From: Lysobacter capsici
Lineage (GTDB): Bacteria; Pseudomonadota; Gammaproteobacteria; Xanthomonadales; Xanthomonadaceae
DNA length: 64,000 nt
Direction of reading: 5' to 3'
NCBI RefSeq assembly: GCF_014779555.2
Contig: NZ_CP094357.1
Coordinates: forward strand, 3,658,001-3,722,000
Each line of letters starts with the position of its first letter. Position 1 is the stretch's first letter. Positions 55,555-64,000 of the stretch are shown in pieces. The position numbers and the translations under genes were made by a program. Under the pieces are notes generated by a model. It was not told the DNA's origin, did no database searches, and worked only from the letters and a program-made list of their open reading frames with translations.

Positions 55555-57881
55555 CGCGTCTGCAAGCCGTACATGAAGGTGCCCGGCCGGCCGTTGTCGC
55601 GGCCGTCGATGCCCGGCAACGGCGCGTTCCACGGACTGGACCCGTCCCAGTTGGCCTGACCGAGCGAATACAGCCCCGCGTTCACCAGGCCCAATGCGTT
55701 AAGCGCATCGCGCTCGGTCGGAGCCGCACCGTAGTACGTCACGAACGAACGTGTCGCGCCCACCGCCAGCGAACCGAGCCGGAAGTCCATATGCGAGCCC
55801 CGGTCGCTCGGGCCGCTGTCGGTCACCGCGCCGCTGCTGGGGTGGATCGCCAACGGGTCGAGCGAGGTGAAACCGTTGGTGTTCCATGCGAACAGCAAGG
55901 GCGAGCTGCCGGCCAGGGTGATGTACTCGGAGAAGGTATTGGGCGGCACGTCGTAGTCGATGCCACGGGTGTAGCGCAGATCCTTGATCGCCTTGCTGCT
56001 GACGTTCTGAATCGACACGTCCACGCGATACAGATACGGCGTCTGCGGCGCGGGCGTGAACCGGTGGGTGACCCGGAAGGTGTTGGCGACGGTGACCACC
56101 GAATTGGCCGTGTCGATCGGCGGCGAGGCCGGCGTGGTGAACGAATTCACCACCATGTTGACCGTGCCGTTGCAGCGCGAGGTGTGGCCGCTGACCGGCG
56201 CGGCCGGGTCGGCATTGGCGACGCCCCAGCCTTCGCAGGGCGTGCCCGGCGCGGAGGCTTCGCCGTTGGTGGGCAGGAAACGCAGGCCGACCAGGGTGGT
56301 GCCGTACAGGCCGCTGGACATCGGAATCGCCGGGCACTCGATGTTCAAGTACGCGGTCGGATGCACGCCGAGCATGACCGTGCCGTTGTCGATCACCCCG
56401 GGGCAACCTTCCGGCGGATCGAGTTCGCAGGCGTAGCCCCATTTGCTGGCCTTGTCCGGCGGCGTCTGGGCGGCGAAGAATTTTTCCACCCGCTCGTACT
56501 GCGGCCACAGGTCCTTGGGCGGCAGGTCGACGTTGACCGCCTGCGGATACCACTGGTCCGCGCACTGCGTATACAGCGCCGCATCCACCTGCACCAGATA
56601 CAGATCCTGCGGATCGCCCTCGCCGGCCCAATCGGCGCCGGTGGCGCCGGCCATGATGAAGCGGTCGGCCTTGCGGTCGATCGCGTACAGGCTTTCGCGG
56701 AAGTTGTCGCCGTAGCGGCGCTGGACCAGCGCGCCGTATTCGCGCAGCGTCGCCGGATCGGCGGCGAGCACGAAACCCTGGCTGGAACCGATGGTGCCGA
56801 CGACCGCGAGCGCGCCGTTGAGACCGTCCAGCGTCGCCGCCTCGACCACGTCATACGCGGTGAAGCTGGCCTTCTCGCGATCGTTCCAGACCGCCTGCAC
56901 TTTCGGGCTGCAGCTCGCGCGCGAGTAACGCACCAGGTACGGCTGCGACGGCGCGCCTTCGCTGAAGCCGGTGGCCGCGCCGACCAGCACGGTCTCGCCC
57001 AGGAAGTTGCGTCCGAGCAACGGGGTCAATCCATTGAAGTCGCGATGCTCCTTTTCATCGCCCAGGGTCGTGCTGCACACCGGCGCGCCGACGCCGGTGG
57101 CGCGGAACATCAGCGCGTTGCGCACGCCGTTGGCCGAGGTGGCCGTGCCGGCGATCACCAGGTCGGTCCAGGCGCCGGTGTTGGCGAGGTTTTCGGTGAC
57201 CGCGCGGAACTGCAAGGCCGGCCATTCGTGGCCGTCGTACTGATGGTCCCAGACCACGTTGCCGGTCAGGTCGACGCGCGCGATGCGGCCGACGGTGCGG
57301 CCGTTCTGGATTTCCTCGCCGACCATGACGATGTCGCCGCCCGCGGCGGCCCGGCTGGGCATCACCGATCCGCTCTGGATCAGGTCGTAACCGGTGGCGC
57401 GACTGGTCTGATCGCGGTTGTCGAGCAAGGTGGTCCACTGCGGATTGCCCTTGCAATCCAGGCGCATGACGAAGGCATAGCTGCCCTCGTCGGTGCGCAG
57501 GCTGCCGGTGACGGCGAAGCCCGCGCCGCCGGCGAGTTCGATGATGCCGTAGCCGGCGGAGTGTTTGCCGCCGCCGACGTAGTACGCCTGCTGCCAGGTG
57601 TTGAGCCCCGCGTTGTCGGTGACGCCGGTGTCGCTGACGCGCGTGACCAGCACCTGATCGGCGTCGCTGTTGCGGCGCGTGCCCACGGCGATCGAGCCGT
57701 TGCCGGGGCAGTACTTCACCGTCTTCACGTCCTCGCCGATATCGCGCCACTCGGTATTGCCGTAGTAGCCCTCGTAGTTCTGCGCCTGCGCCACCGGCGC
57801 GGCGAGCAACAAGCCCGATACCAGCACCGCGGCGTAACGCCTCAACGTCGCAACGCCAGGTCCTTTGCTTTCCAGTTCCAT
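55551..57881 (-). CDS. Large secreted protein of unknown function
   Basis: A 776-aa exported protein. The ATG at 57881 precedes a basic stretch and a signal core (YAAVLVSGLLLAAPVAQAQ). The N-terminal 450 residues have repeated strands of the kind [I/V]-A-G-[T/A]...G..N.. (IIELAGGAGFAVTGSLRTDE; DLVIAGTATSANGVRNALMF; ALAVVGTIGSSQGFVLAADP), which look like beta-propeller blades. The C-terminal part (VGLRFLPTNGEASAPGTPCE; FRVTHRFTPAPQTPYLYRVD) looks like a beta-sandwich found in secreted adhesion-type proteins. Several Cys pairs suggest disulfides. No catalytic motif is recognised. Confidence 0.75.
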   Translation of the reverse strand: MELESKGPGVATLRRYAAVLVSGLLLAAPVAQAQNYEGYYGNTEWRDIGEDVKTVKYCPGNGSIAVGTRRNSDADQVLVTRVSDTGVTDNAGLNTWQQAYYVGGGKHSAGYGIIELAGGAGFAVTGSLRTDEGSYAFVMRLDCKGNPQWTTLLDNRDQTSRATGYDLIQSGSVMPSRAAAGGDIVMVGEEIQNGRTVGRIARVDLTGNVVWDHQYDGHEWPALQFRAVTENLANTGAWTDLVIAGTATSANGVRNALMFRATGVGAPVCSTTLGDEKEHRDFNGLTPLLGRNFLGETVLVGAATGFSEGAPSQPYLVRYSRASCSPKVQAVWNDREKASFTAYDVVEAATLDGLNGALAVVGTIGSSQGFVLAADPATLREYGALVQRRYGDNFRESLYAIDRKADRFIMAGATGADWAGEGDPQDLYLVQVDAALYTQCADQWYPQAVNVDLPPKDLWPQYERVEKFFAAQTPPDKASKWGYACELDPPEGCPGVIDNGTVMLGVHPTAYLNIECPAIPMSSGLYGTTLVGLRFLPTNGEASAPGTPCEGWGVANADPAAPVSGHTSRCNGTVNMVVNSFTTPASPPIDTANSVVTVANTFRVTHRFTPAPQTPYLYRVDVSIQNVSSKAIKDLRYTRGIDYDVPPNTFSEYITLAGSSPLLFAWNTNGFTSLDPLAIHPSSGAVTDSGPSDRGSHMDFRLGSLAVGATRSFVTYYGAAPTERDALNALGLVNAGLYSLGQANWDGSSPWNAPLPGIDGRDNGRPGTFMYGLQTR

Positions 57882-58195
57882 GGTGAGCCTCTTTAGCAGA
57901 ATCGTTCTGCGTGGATGGGTCGACTGCATCGCCGAAGCTAGCGCGCGCGGAAGCGGGTTCCGAGGACGATTCAGGGGCGATACCGGGACACAACGGGAAC
58001 GATTCGCGCAAGCGGCCGGCGCGATTTGCGACATTGGCATGAGGTTTTCGTAAAAACGTTAGGCGCGTCACAACCGAAGTGAGCGCGTATGCCGATCGCG
58101 ATTCATCTTGCGCGGCTGGCCGACCGACGGCGCTGCGTGGTCGCCGATCGATCCCGCGACGACACACCAGGCGAGACCGAGGCTGCGATGCGCGG

Positions 58196-58920
58196 CTGTA
58201 GGTGCGCCGTAAGTCGCGACCGCGGGATCACGCTCGCGACGATAGTTCCGGCGTAGTTGCGCTGCCGCGGTCGCGGCTCACGCCGCTCCTACAGGGCAAG
58301 CCCGAAGCCACGATGTGCCGCTGTAGGAGCGACGCGAGTCGCGACCGCGGCATCACGCCTGCGACGAAATTCCCCCGTAGTTGCGTTGTCGCGGTCGCGG
58401 CTCGCGCCGCTCCTACAGGGCGAGTCCGAAGCCACGATGAGCTGCTGTAGGAGCGCCGTAAGTCGCGACCGCGGCATCACGCCTGCGACGAAACTCTCGT
58501 CGTAGTTGCGTTGTCGCGGTCGCGGCTCACGCCGCTCCTACAGGGCAAGCCCGAAGCCACGATGAGCTGCTGTAGGAGCGCCGTAAGTCGCGACCGCGGC
58601 ATCACGCCTGCGACGAAACTCTCGTCGTAGTTGCGTTGTCGCGGTCGCGGCTCACGCCGCTCCTACAAGGCGAGCCGGAAGCCACGATGTGCCGCTGTAG
58701 GAGCGACGCGAGTCGCGACCGCGACATCACGCCTGCGACGAAACTCTCGTCGTAGTTGCGTTGTCGCGGTCGCGGCTCGCGCCGCTCCTACAAGGCGAGC
58801 CCGAAGCCACGATGAGCCCCTGTAGGAGCGACGCGAGTCGCGACCGCGGCATCACGCCTGCGACGAAATTCCCCCGTAGTTGCGTTGTCGCGGTCGCGGC
58901 TCGCGCCGCTCCTACAGGGC
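58196..58920. repeat. Array of REP-type palindromes, about 124-bp period
   Basis: Six units of CTGTAGG(A/T)GCG(A/C)CG then AGTCGCGACCGCG begin at about 58196, 58321, 58444, 58569, 58694 and 58819, each with an inverse CGCGGTCGCGGCTC(A/G)CGCCGC unit. The linkers are ATCACGCCTGCGACGAAA and CGTAGTTGCGTTGTCGCGG, different from those at 34861-35515. The array lies in the gap 57882-58957, which has no supported gene. The 57882-58195 part is plain. Confidence 0.88.
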
Positions 58921-58957
58921 GAGTCCGACACTACGCTGTGCGCTGCAGGGATACGGC

Positions 58958-61900
58958 TCAGCGCGCCTCGCCCAGCAACTCGACTTCGGCCAACTCGATC
59001 CCACCCTGCCCCTCGCCGTCATTGACCAGACGCAATCGATACCGCGTAAACGCCCGTGGTTCGTGGATCGCGAACGCGCGCGTCTGCCGACGCCAGGCGA
59101 ACGCCTCGTCGCGACGTTCATCTAGCGTGGTCCATTGCGCGCCGTCGTTGGAGCCCTGCAAAGCCCAGGCCTGCGGATCGCCGCGCTTGTTCGACGAGGT
59201 CAGCGTGTACAGGCGCACGCTGGCGGCGGTCTTGAAGCTCCAGCTCAGCAACGGCATCGGCGCGTTGAGCCGCACCGAGGTGGTCGCATCGTTGTCGAAC
59301 AAACCCGCGGCCTGCTTGGCGTTGAGCCCGACCACCGTCGCGTTGTCGCGCCGGCTCAGATCCCGCAGCGGCGCCGGCATTTCGCCGTCGGCGCTCAGCG
59401 ATTCGGGCAGCGCCTGCGGCGTGCTGGCCCAGTTCGACGGCGACGGGCCCATGCGGAAATCCAGCACCGCGCCCTGCGCCAGCAGCTCGTGCGGCAGGCT
59501 CAGCCGATCCCAGGGCTGGCCGTTGACCTTGAGCGACTGCACATAGCGATTGCGCTCGCTCACCTTGGGTGCGTTGATCCGCAGCTCCTTGCCGTTTTCC
59601 AGGCGAATGCTCATGTGCTCGAAGCGCGGCGCGCCGATCACGTACTCGGGCGAGCCCATGCGCAAGGGATAGAAGCCCGCGGCGCTGAACAACCACCACG
59701 CCGACATTTCGCCGTTGTCCTCGTCACCCGGATAGCCCTGGCCGATCTCGCCGCCGACGTACAGGCGATCGAGAATGTCGCGCACCTTTTCCTGGATCCG
59801 CCACGGCTGCCCGGCCGCGGCGTACATGTAGGGAATATGGTGCGAGGGCTGATTGCTGTGGCCGTACTGGCCCATGCGCACATCGCGCGCCTCGATCATT
59901 TCGTGGATCACCCCGCCGTAGCTGCCGACCTCGAACGTGCCCGGCGTGGCGAAGAACTGATCGAGCTTGTTGCCCAGCGCGGTGCGGCCGCCGTACAGCG
60001 CGGCCAGGCCGGCGCCGTCCTGCGGTGCGTGGAAGGCCATGTTCCAGGCATTGGTCTCGGTGTAGTCGCCGCCCCAGCGGGTCGGGTCGAATTCGCTCGC
60101 GGTGTAGCGCCAGCGGCCGTCGCGATGGCGGCCGACGAAGAAACCCACAGTCGGATTGAACAGATTGACGTAGCCCAGCGCGCGGTTGCGGTAGTACACC
60201 GCGTCGTCGGCGTAATGCTCGCGATACGGATCGACAACAGCTGGATCGTCGCCGGCCGGCTCGCGCGACAAGGCCGAGGCCAGCCGGCCGATCGCGAAGT
60301 CGTTGATGTAGCCGTCCATCGACCACGACAGGCCTTCGTCGACCGTGCTGTCGGCATAACCGCTGAAGATCGCGCGTTCGATGCCCTTGCGTCCGGCGCC
60401 CGGCACGGTGCTGACGCTGGAGGCGTTGCGGATCGCCGATTGATAGAACGAGCGCACATCGAAATTGCGCACGCCCTTGAGCCAGGCATCGGCGAAGGCG
60501 ACATCGGAACTGGTGCCCACCATCAGGTCGGCATAGCCCGGCGAGGACCAGCGCGCGATCCAGCCGCCGTCGCGGTACTGCTGGACGAAGCCGTCGATCA
60601 TCTCGCCGGCCGCGGTCGGCGTGAGCAGCACGTAGGCCGGCCACGCGGTGCGGTAGGTGTCCCAGAAGCCGTTGTTGACGTAGACCTTGCCGTCGACGAT
60701 CGCCGCGCCCGTGCGTTCGCCGTCGCTGACGCCGGTCGCGGGCGAGAACGGGCTGGCGTATTGATAACGCGGGTTCTCGGCGCTGCCGGTGTTCTCGTAA
60801 CCGCTGTTGGGGTACAGGAACAATCGGTACAGATTCGAATACAAGGTCGCGCGTTCGTGTTCCGGCGCGCCGTCGATGCGCACGATGCTCAGCTTCGCGT
60901 CCCAGGCCGCGCGCGCGCGTTCGCGCACCGTGTCGAAGCTGTCGTCCTGGGCGATTTCCAGCTCGAGATTGCGCTGCGCCTGTTCGACCGAGATCAGCGA
61001 GGTCGCGATGCGCAGACTGACCTGACGTTCGCGCGCCCGCCCCAGATCGAAATCGAACCAGGCCGAGACGCGGTCGCGGCCGGCGCTCGGCGCCTCGCGC
61101 TTGCTCTCGCGCGCCGGCTGGTCGAAACGCGCATACAGATACAGCCGGCTCGCGCCGGTCGACAGCTTGCTCTTGCTTTCGGTCCAGCCGCTCAGGCCGC
61201 GGCCGTCGGCATGCGCGACGATATCGCCGTGTTCGTCGCGCTGGTCGAACAGCAACCGCGCCCGCGCATCGGGATAGGTGAAACGCAGGATCGCGGCGTG
61301 GTCGGTCGGGGTCAGTTCGGCGATCAGGCCGTTGTCGAAACGCACCTTGTAGTAATCCGGGCGCGCGGTTTCCTGATCGTGGCCGAAGCTCAGCGCGCGC
61401 TTGCCGCGATCGAGTTCGACCGCGCCGGCTCCGAGCGCCGGCAGGATGTGGAAACTCTGACGGTCGCCCATCCACGGGCTGGGCTCGTGCGACAGCGCGA
61501 ACGCTTCGATCCGCGGCCGGTTGTCGTCGCCGTTGCGCTCCTGGTACTGGTAGATCCAGTGGGAACCGGCGTTGGTGGTCGGCGTCCAGAAATTGAAACC
61601 GTGCGGCAAGGCGACCGCGGGAAAGGTATTGCCGCGCGAATAACGGCTGTTGGAATTGCTGCCGCGGCGGGTGTCGACGTAATCGCTGGGATGCTGCGCG
61701 GCCTGCGTGTCCGATACCGGCGTGATGGTCGCCGGCTCGATGCGCAGATCGTCCAGATACCCGCGATAGGCCAGGCCGCGATCGCCGTCGTGCACGACCA
61801 GAATCTGGCGGATGCGCCGTCCGGCCGCGACTTCGCCGATGCGGCTGGCGACCGCGTTCCATTGATCCGGATACAGCAGTCGCGCCTGGCCCTGTCCGCG

Positions 61901-62431
61901 CGCGGTCAAGGCGAAACCATGACGGTCCAGTGGCGCGCGCTGCGACAGGCGGCTGCCGTCGTCGAACAGCAGATCGATCGCGACATAGGTCGAGGCGTTG
62001 CGCAGATTGTCGAGCGGCGATACCGCGGGCTGTCCGGGCACGCCCGGCTGATTGGCGGCCGACAGCGGAAACACTTTGTAGGACAGCTCGCTGTCCTTGC
62101 CGACCGCGATATCGACATTGAACACCTGCGCCTGCTGCTCGCCGCCGCCGATGCCTTCATAACGCAGCGAACGCAGCCCGCTGAAACCGACCTCGGGCTT
62201 GGCGGTCAAGGCCGCGGCCGCGGGCGGGCCGCCGTCGGCGCTCAGGCGCGGGCTGTCGGCCGGGCCGAGCGCGAGCGGCGGATCGGCCGCTTCGAACGAG
62301 GTCCAGAAGGTCCGCGCCGGCTTGGCGACCGCGCCCTGGGCCATGGACATACCGATCAGACCGATCAGGGCCAAGGCGCCGGCGCGGTTGCCCGCCCTGC
62401 CGCCACGGCGATTGCTGCTGTAAGCCGACAT
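58958..62431 (-). CDS. GH92 alpha-mannosidase with accessory C-terminal domain
   Basis: A 1157-aa exported enzyme. The signal segment ALALIGLIGMSMAQGAVAKP is followed by an Ig/CBM-like region to about 240, then the GH92 catalytic module beginning YVDTRRGSNSNSRYSRGNTF and containing GNTFPAVALPHGFNFWTP, VNNGFWDTYRTAWP and the signature GDEDNGEMSAWWLFSAAGFY (near residue 900). GH92 enzymes are calcium-dependent exo-alpha-mannosidases on N-glycan or yeast-mannan chains. The last about 150 residues (TSVRLNAPMPLLSWSFKTAA; LYTLTSSNKRGDPQAWALQG) are a discoidin/F5-8 type C carbohydrate-binding domain. A LacI-type operator lies 50 bp upstream. Confidence 0.92.
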   Translation of the reverse strand: MSAYSSNRRGGRAGNRAGALALIGLIGMSMAQGAVAKPARTFWTSFEAADPPLALGPADSPRLSADGGPPAAAALTAKPEVGFSGLRSLRYEGIGGGEQQAQVFNVDIAVGKDSELSYKVFPLSAANQPGVPGQPAVSPLDNLRNASTYVAIDLLFDDGSRLSQRAPLDRHGFALTARGQGQARLLYPDQWNAVASRIGEVAAGRRIRQILVVHDGDRGLAYRGYLDDLRIEPATITPVSDTQAAQHPSDYVDTRRGSNSNSRYSRGNTFPAVALPHGFNFWTPTTNAGSHWIYQYQERNGDDNRPRIEAFALSHEPSPWMGDRQSFHILPALGAGAVELDRGKRALSFGHDQETARPDYYKVRFDNGLIAELTPTDHAAILRFTYPDARARLLFDQRDEHGDIVAHADGRGLSGWTESKSKLSTGASRLYLYARFDQPARESKREAPSAGRDRVSAWFDFDLGRARERQVSLRIATSLISVEQAQRNLELEIAQDDSFDTVRERARAAWDAKLSIVRIDGAPEHERATLYSNLYRLFLYPNSGYENTGSAENPRYQYASPFSPATGVSDGERTGAAIVDGKVYVNNGFWDTYRTAWPAYVLLTPTAAGEMIDGFVQQYRDGGWIARWSSPGYADLMVGTSSDVAFADAWLKGVRNFDVRSFYQSAIRNASSVSTVPGAGRKGIERAIFSGYADSTVDEGLSWSMDGYINDFAIGRLASALSREPAGDDPAVVDPYREHYADDAVYYRNRALGYVNLFNPTVGFFVGRHRDGRWRYTASEFDPTRWGGDYTETNAWNMAFHAPQDGAGLAALYGGRTALGNKLDQFFATPGTFEVGSYGGVIHEMIEARDVRMGQYGHSNQPSHHIPYMYAAAGQPWRIQEKVRDILDRLYVGGEIGQGYPGDEDNGEMSAWWLFSAAGFYPLRMGSPEYVIGAPRFEHMSIRLENGKELRINAPKVSERNRYVQSLKVNGQPWDRLSLPHELLAQGAVLDFRMGPSPSNWASTPQALPESLSADGEMPAPLRDLSRRDNATVVGLNAKQAAGLFDNDATTSVRLNAPMPLLSWSFKTAASVRLYTLTSSNKRGDPQAWALQGSNDGAQWTTLDERRDEAFAWRRQTRAFAIHEPRAFTRYRLRLVNDGEGQGGIELAEVELLGEAR

Positions 62432-62480
62432 GCCCGCTCCCGTTCGCGCGGGCGATCTCGCCCGTGATTCGCCGTGGCAC

Positions 62481-62494
62481 TGAAAACGTTACCA
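62481..62494 (-). promoter_or_regulatory. LacI-family-type operator before the GH92 gene
   Basis: TGAAAACGTTACCA is a TGnnAACGTTnnCA palindrome with the central AACGTT typical of LacI-family sites, 50 bp upstream of the mannosidase ATG. A second palindrome, CGATTTGAATCG with inverse TAAATCG, lies at 62509-62530. Control of mannosidase expression by a sugar-responsive LacI-type repressor is inferred. Confidence 0.55.
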
Positions 62495-62664
62495 CCGCCC
62501 CTTGACCTCGATTTGAATCGATCTAAATCGGGCTTGTCAAACCGCGACGCAGCATCCGCAGACCGTTTCGCACTGCAAAAAAACCAATTCAGACAAGCAC
62601 TTGTGGCATGCGATCAGGGCCGTGTTCACAGAGCTTTGGCACAGCTTTTGCGTCAATACCTCGC

Positions 62665-62684
62665 AATGTGATGCAAATCACATT
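62665..62684 (+). promoter_or_regulatory. Clp/CRP-type binding site upstream of the PgaA-like gene
   Basis: AATGTGA-TGCAAA-TCACATT matches the CRP consensus TGTGA-N6-TCACA with full symmetry in both half-sites. Its centre is about 69 bp before ATG 62744. Xanthomonads and Lysobacter have the CRP homologue Clp, which recognises this sequence. The 62432-62743 gap holds these sites and no gene. Confidence 0.75.
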
Positions 62685-62743
62685 TCATTTGGAACTGCTT
62701 CACCCTCTGCAACCTCCCCCCGCCACACGGAACTCGGTCGCCC

Positions 62744-64000
62744 ATGCCGATACAGCATCGTCTTGCCCTCTCCATCGCCTTGGCGACCGCAGCCGCAACC
62801 TGTCCTGTTACGTCAGCTTTTGCCGTTACGCGTCACGAATCCACCCCCGACCCCCTGCCCGAAATCGAGCGCCTGCGCTCGGATCGGCAGTGGCTGGCCG
62901 CGCTTGCGCATATCGAACGTGCACAAACCCAGCGCCCGGATGATGAGCAACTGTACCGGCTGCAAGTCCTGACCCTGGCCGACCTGGGCGGCGCCGAGCG
63001 CGCCTGGTCCCTCGCGCAGGCCCGACCGGGCTTGTTCAGCGACGCCGAACGCCAACGCCTGAGCTCGGACCGCCTGGCGCGCCGGGTCCTGTGGGGCACC
63101 CTGTTTCCCGAGAACGAAGCCCAGCGCCTGTCCGAGATGCGCGATGCCCGCGGCATCCTCGAACAGCACCGCGCCGGCCAGACCCCGGCGCAGCAACAGG
63201 CCGAGCTGCGCACGCGGTTCGACGAACTGGTGATGCTCAACCATCTCGAGCGCCACGCCGAGGTCGTGCAGCGCTACCGCGCGCTGCAGGCCGAGAACGT
63301 GCAACTGCCGATGTACGCGCTGGCCAAGGTCGGCGCGTCGCTGCTCGCCGACAAGCATCCCGAGGAAGCCGCGAGCGTGCTCGAACACGTCGTGCGCGAA
63401 TGGCCCGACGACAACGACTCGCAGCTGCAACTGGCCTACGCCTATTCCGAAAGCGAGCGCTTCGACGACGCCTACGCGCAACTGGACAAGATCAAGGCGG
63501 CCGAACCGGCGTTCGTGCGGGTCAAGGGCGCCAAGGAAAGCCACGAGAACTGGCGCCACTACGACGCCGACAGCCACCAGACCATGATCCGCCTGTACGG
63601 CGAAGACACGGTCGGCGCGCAGCGGCGCCTGGAGGAAATGGCCGCGATCGGGCCCAACAACGCCGGCCTGCAGAGCGACCTGGGCGTCACCTATCAAAAG
63701 CGCGGCTGGACCGATCGCGCGCTGGAACGTTTCCAGATGGCCAGCACCATGGAACCGACCAATGTCGGCGCGCGCATCGGCCAGATCGGCGCGTACCTGG
63801 AACACGATCGGGTCGACCTCGCCCGTCCGATCCACGACGAATTGCTGGCCAATCGCGCGCGCGACGTGCAGGTCAAGCAGATGGCGCAATCCTGGGATCA
63901 ACGCCTGGGCTGGCAATGGCTGATCGGCACCGCCGGCGGCCGCAGCGACGCGCGCGGCGGCGGCGCGACCGCATCGCCGCTGGGCTCGCGCGATGGCGAG
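62744..64000 (+). CDS. PgaA-like TPR/outer-membrane export protein (partial, cut by window end)
   Basis: The first 419 codons of a gene that continues beyond the window. The signal segment MPIQHRLALSIALATAAATC is followed by alpha-helical TPR-type repeats: LRSDRQWLAALAHIERAQTQ, AALAKVGASLLADKHPEEA-like units and QSDLGVTYQKRGWTDRALER. The order and the emerging strand region (LGWQWLIGTAGGRSDARGGG, ATASPLGS) resemble PgaA, the poly-beta-1,6-GlcNAc export porin, whose barrel follows the TPR domain. The barrel itself is outside the window, so the call rests on the N-terminal part. A Clp site precedes it. It starts 313 bp from the divergent mannosidase. Confidence 0.7.
   Translation, partial: MPIQHRLALSIALATAAATCPVTSAFAVTRHESTPDPLPEIERLRSDRQWLAALAHIERAQTQRPDDEQLYRLQVLTLADLGGAERAWSLAQARPGLFSDAERQRLSSDRLARRVLWGTLFPENEAQRLSEMRDARGILEQHRAGQTPAQQQAELRTRFDELVMLNHLERHAEVVQRYRALQAENVQLPMYALAKVGASLLADKHPEEAASVLEHVVREWPDDNDSQLQLAYAYSESERFDDAYAQLDKIKAAEPAFVRVKGAKESHENWRHYDADSHQTMIRLYGEDTVGAQRRLEEMAAIGPNNAGLQSDLGVTYQKRGWTDRALERFQMASTMEPTNVGARIGQIGAYLEHDRVDLARPIHDELLANRARDVQVKQMAQSWDQRLGWQWLIGTAGGRSDARGGGATASPLGSRDGE

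Noticed and set aside
59135-62467. An open frame of about 1,100 codons on the + strand opposite the GH92 gene
   Set aside because: It is the antisense of a clear GH92 coding sequence; its composition (His/Arg/Val/Gly-rich) is typical of GC-rich shadow frames and it has no domain.

Overview
The window is high-GC DNA (visibly around two-thirds G+C or more) with the gene content and repeat style of a Xanthomonadaceae gammaproteobacterium, most likely Lysobacter or a close relative. Supporting signs are a HisR/YerC-type repressor at the head of hisGDCBHAFI, an EfpL-type translation factor, a Clp/CRP-type operator, extracellular-enzyme genes with Tat or Sec signals, and many palindromic repeats of the 'GTAGGAGCG...CGCTCCTAC' and 'GGGAATCGGGAAT' kinds. 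The genus is inference; the sequence has no rRNA.

Layout. (1) 222-8717, + strand: a tightly coupled cluster that looks like an undescribed biosynthetic locus. It holds a 5-aminolevulinate-synthase-like alpha-oxoamine synthase, a TauD-type dioxygenase, a KAS III-like condensing enzyme, an ATP-grasp ligase, a LuxC-like/PaaK-like two-part adenylating protein, an MFS exporter and, just downstream, an MDR-type enone reductase. (2) 8754-20900: secreted S15-family peptidase homologue lacking its serine nucleophile, a DUF5916 outer-membrane protein with a 3' frameshift, an alpha/beta hydrolase with divergent AraC regulator, two GNATs, an SDR, efpL, a small lipoprotein and a Tat-exported phospholipase C. 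(3) 20995-24180: an accessory patch. A coupled two-gene unit (small helical protein plus FAD/NAD-binding protein) sits beside the decayed 3' end of a second phospholipase C gene, followed by an unclassified 214-aa protein. (4) 24239-34736: NUDIX hydrolase, two paralogous APC permeases, the mtnB-mtnD/mtnC methionine-salvage genes, a degenerate type II dehydroquinase homologue, a YdeI-like protein with a six-repeat cationic tail and an exported phosphoesterase. (5) 35559-43548, - strand: the complete histidine operon with its repressor. hisB carries an in-frame insertion containing a palindromic repeat. (6) 43803-54182: a 7TM diguanylate cyclase, an Fe/2OG oxygenase, an unusually long aromatic-amino-acid ammonia-lyase, hisS, tRNA-Pro(CGG), a NodC/NodB-like glycosyltransferase-deacetylase pair and a methyltransferase. 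(7) 54211-64000: MFS transporter, a large secreted protein of unknown function, a long repeat array, a GH92 alpha-mannosidase, and the start of a PgaA-like TPR/export-porin gene that runs off the window.

How parts work together. The first cluster shows 4-bp or shorter overlaps between most neighbours, so it is one transcription unit that probably makes and exports one small molecule. The his genes form one coupled operon under a nearly perfect 28-bp palindrome upstream of hisR. mtnB, mtnD and mtnC cover three consecutive late steps of the methionine salvage cycle. At the right edge the mannosidase and the PgaA-like gene diverge from a 312-bp region that contains a LacI-type operator next to the former and a perfect-symmetry Clp/CRP site before the latter, pointing to carbohydrate- and Clp-controlled glycan functions.
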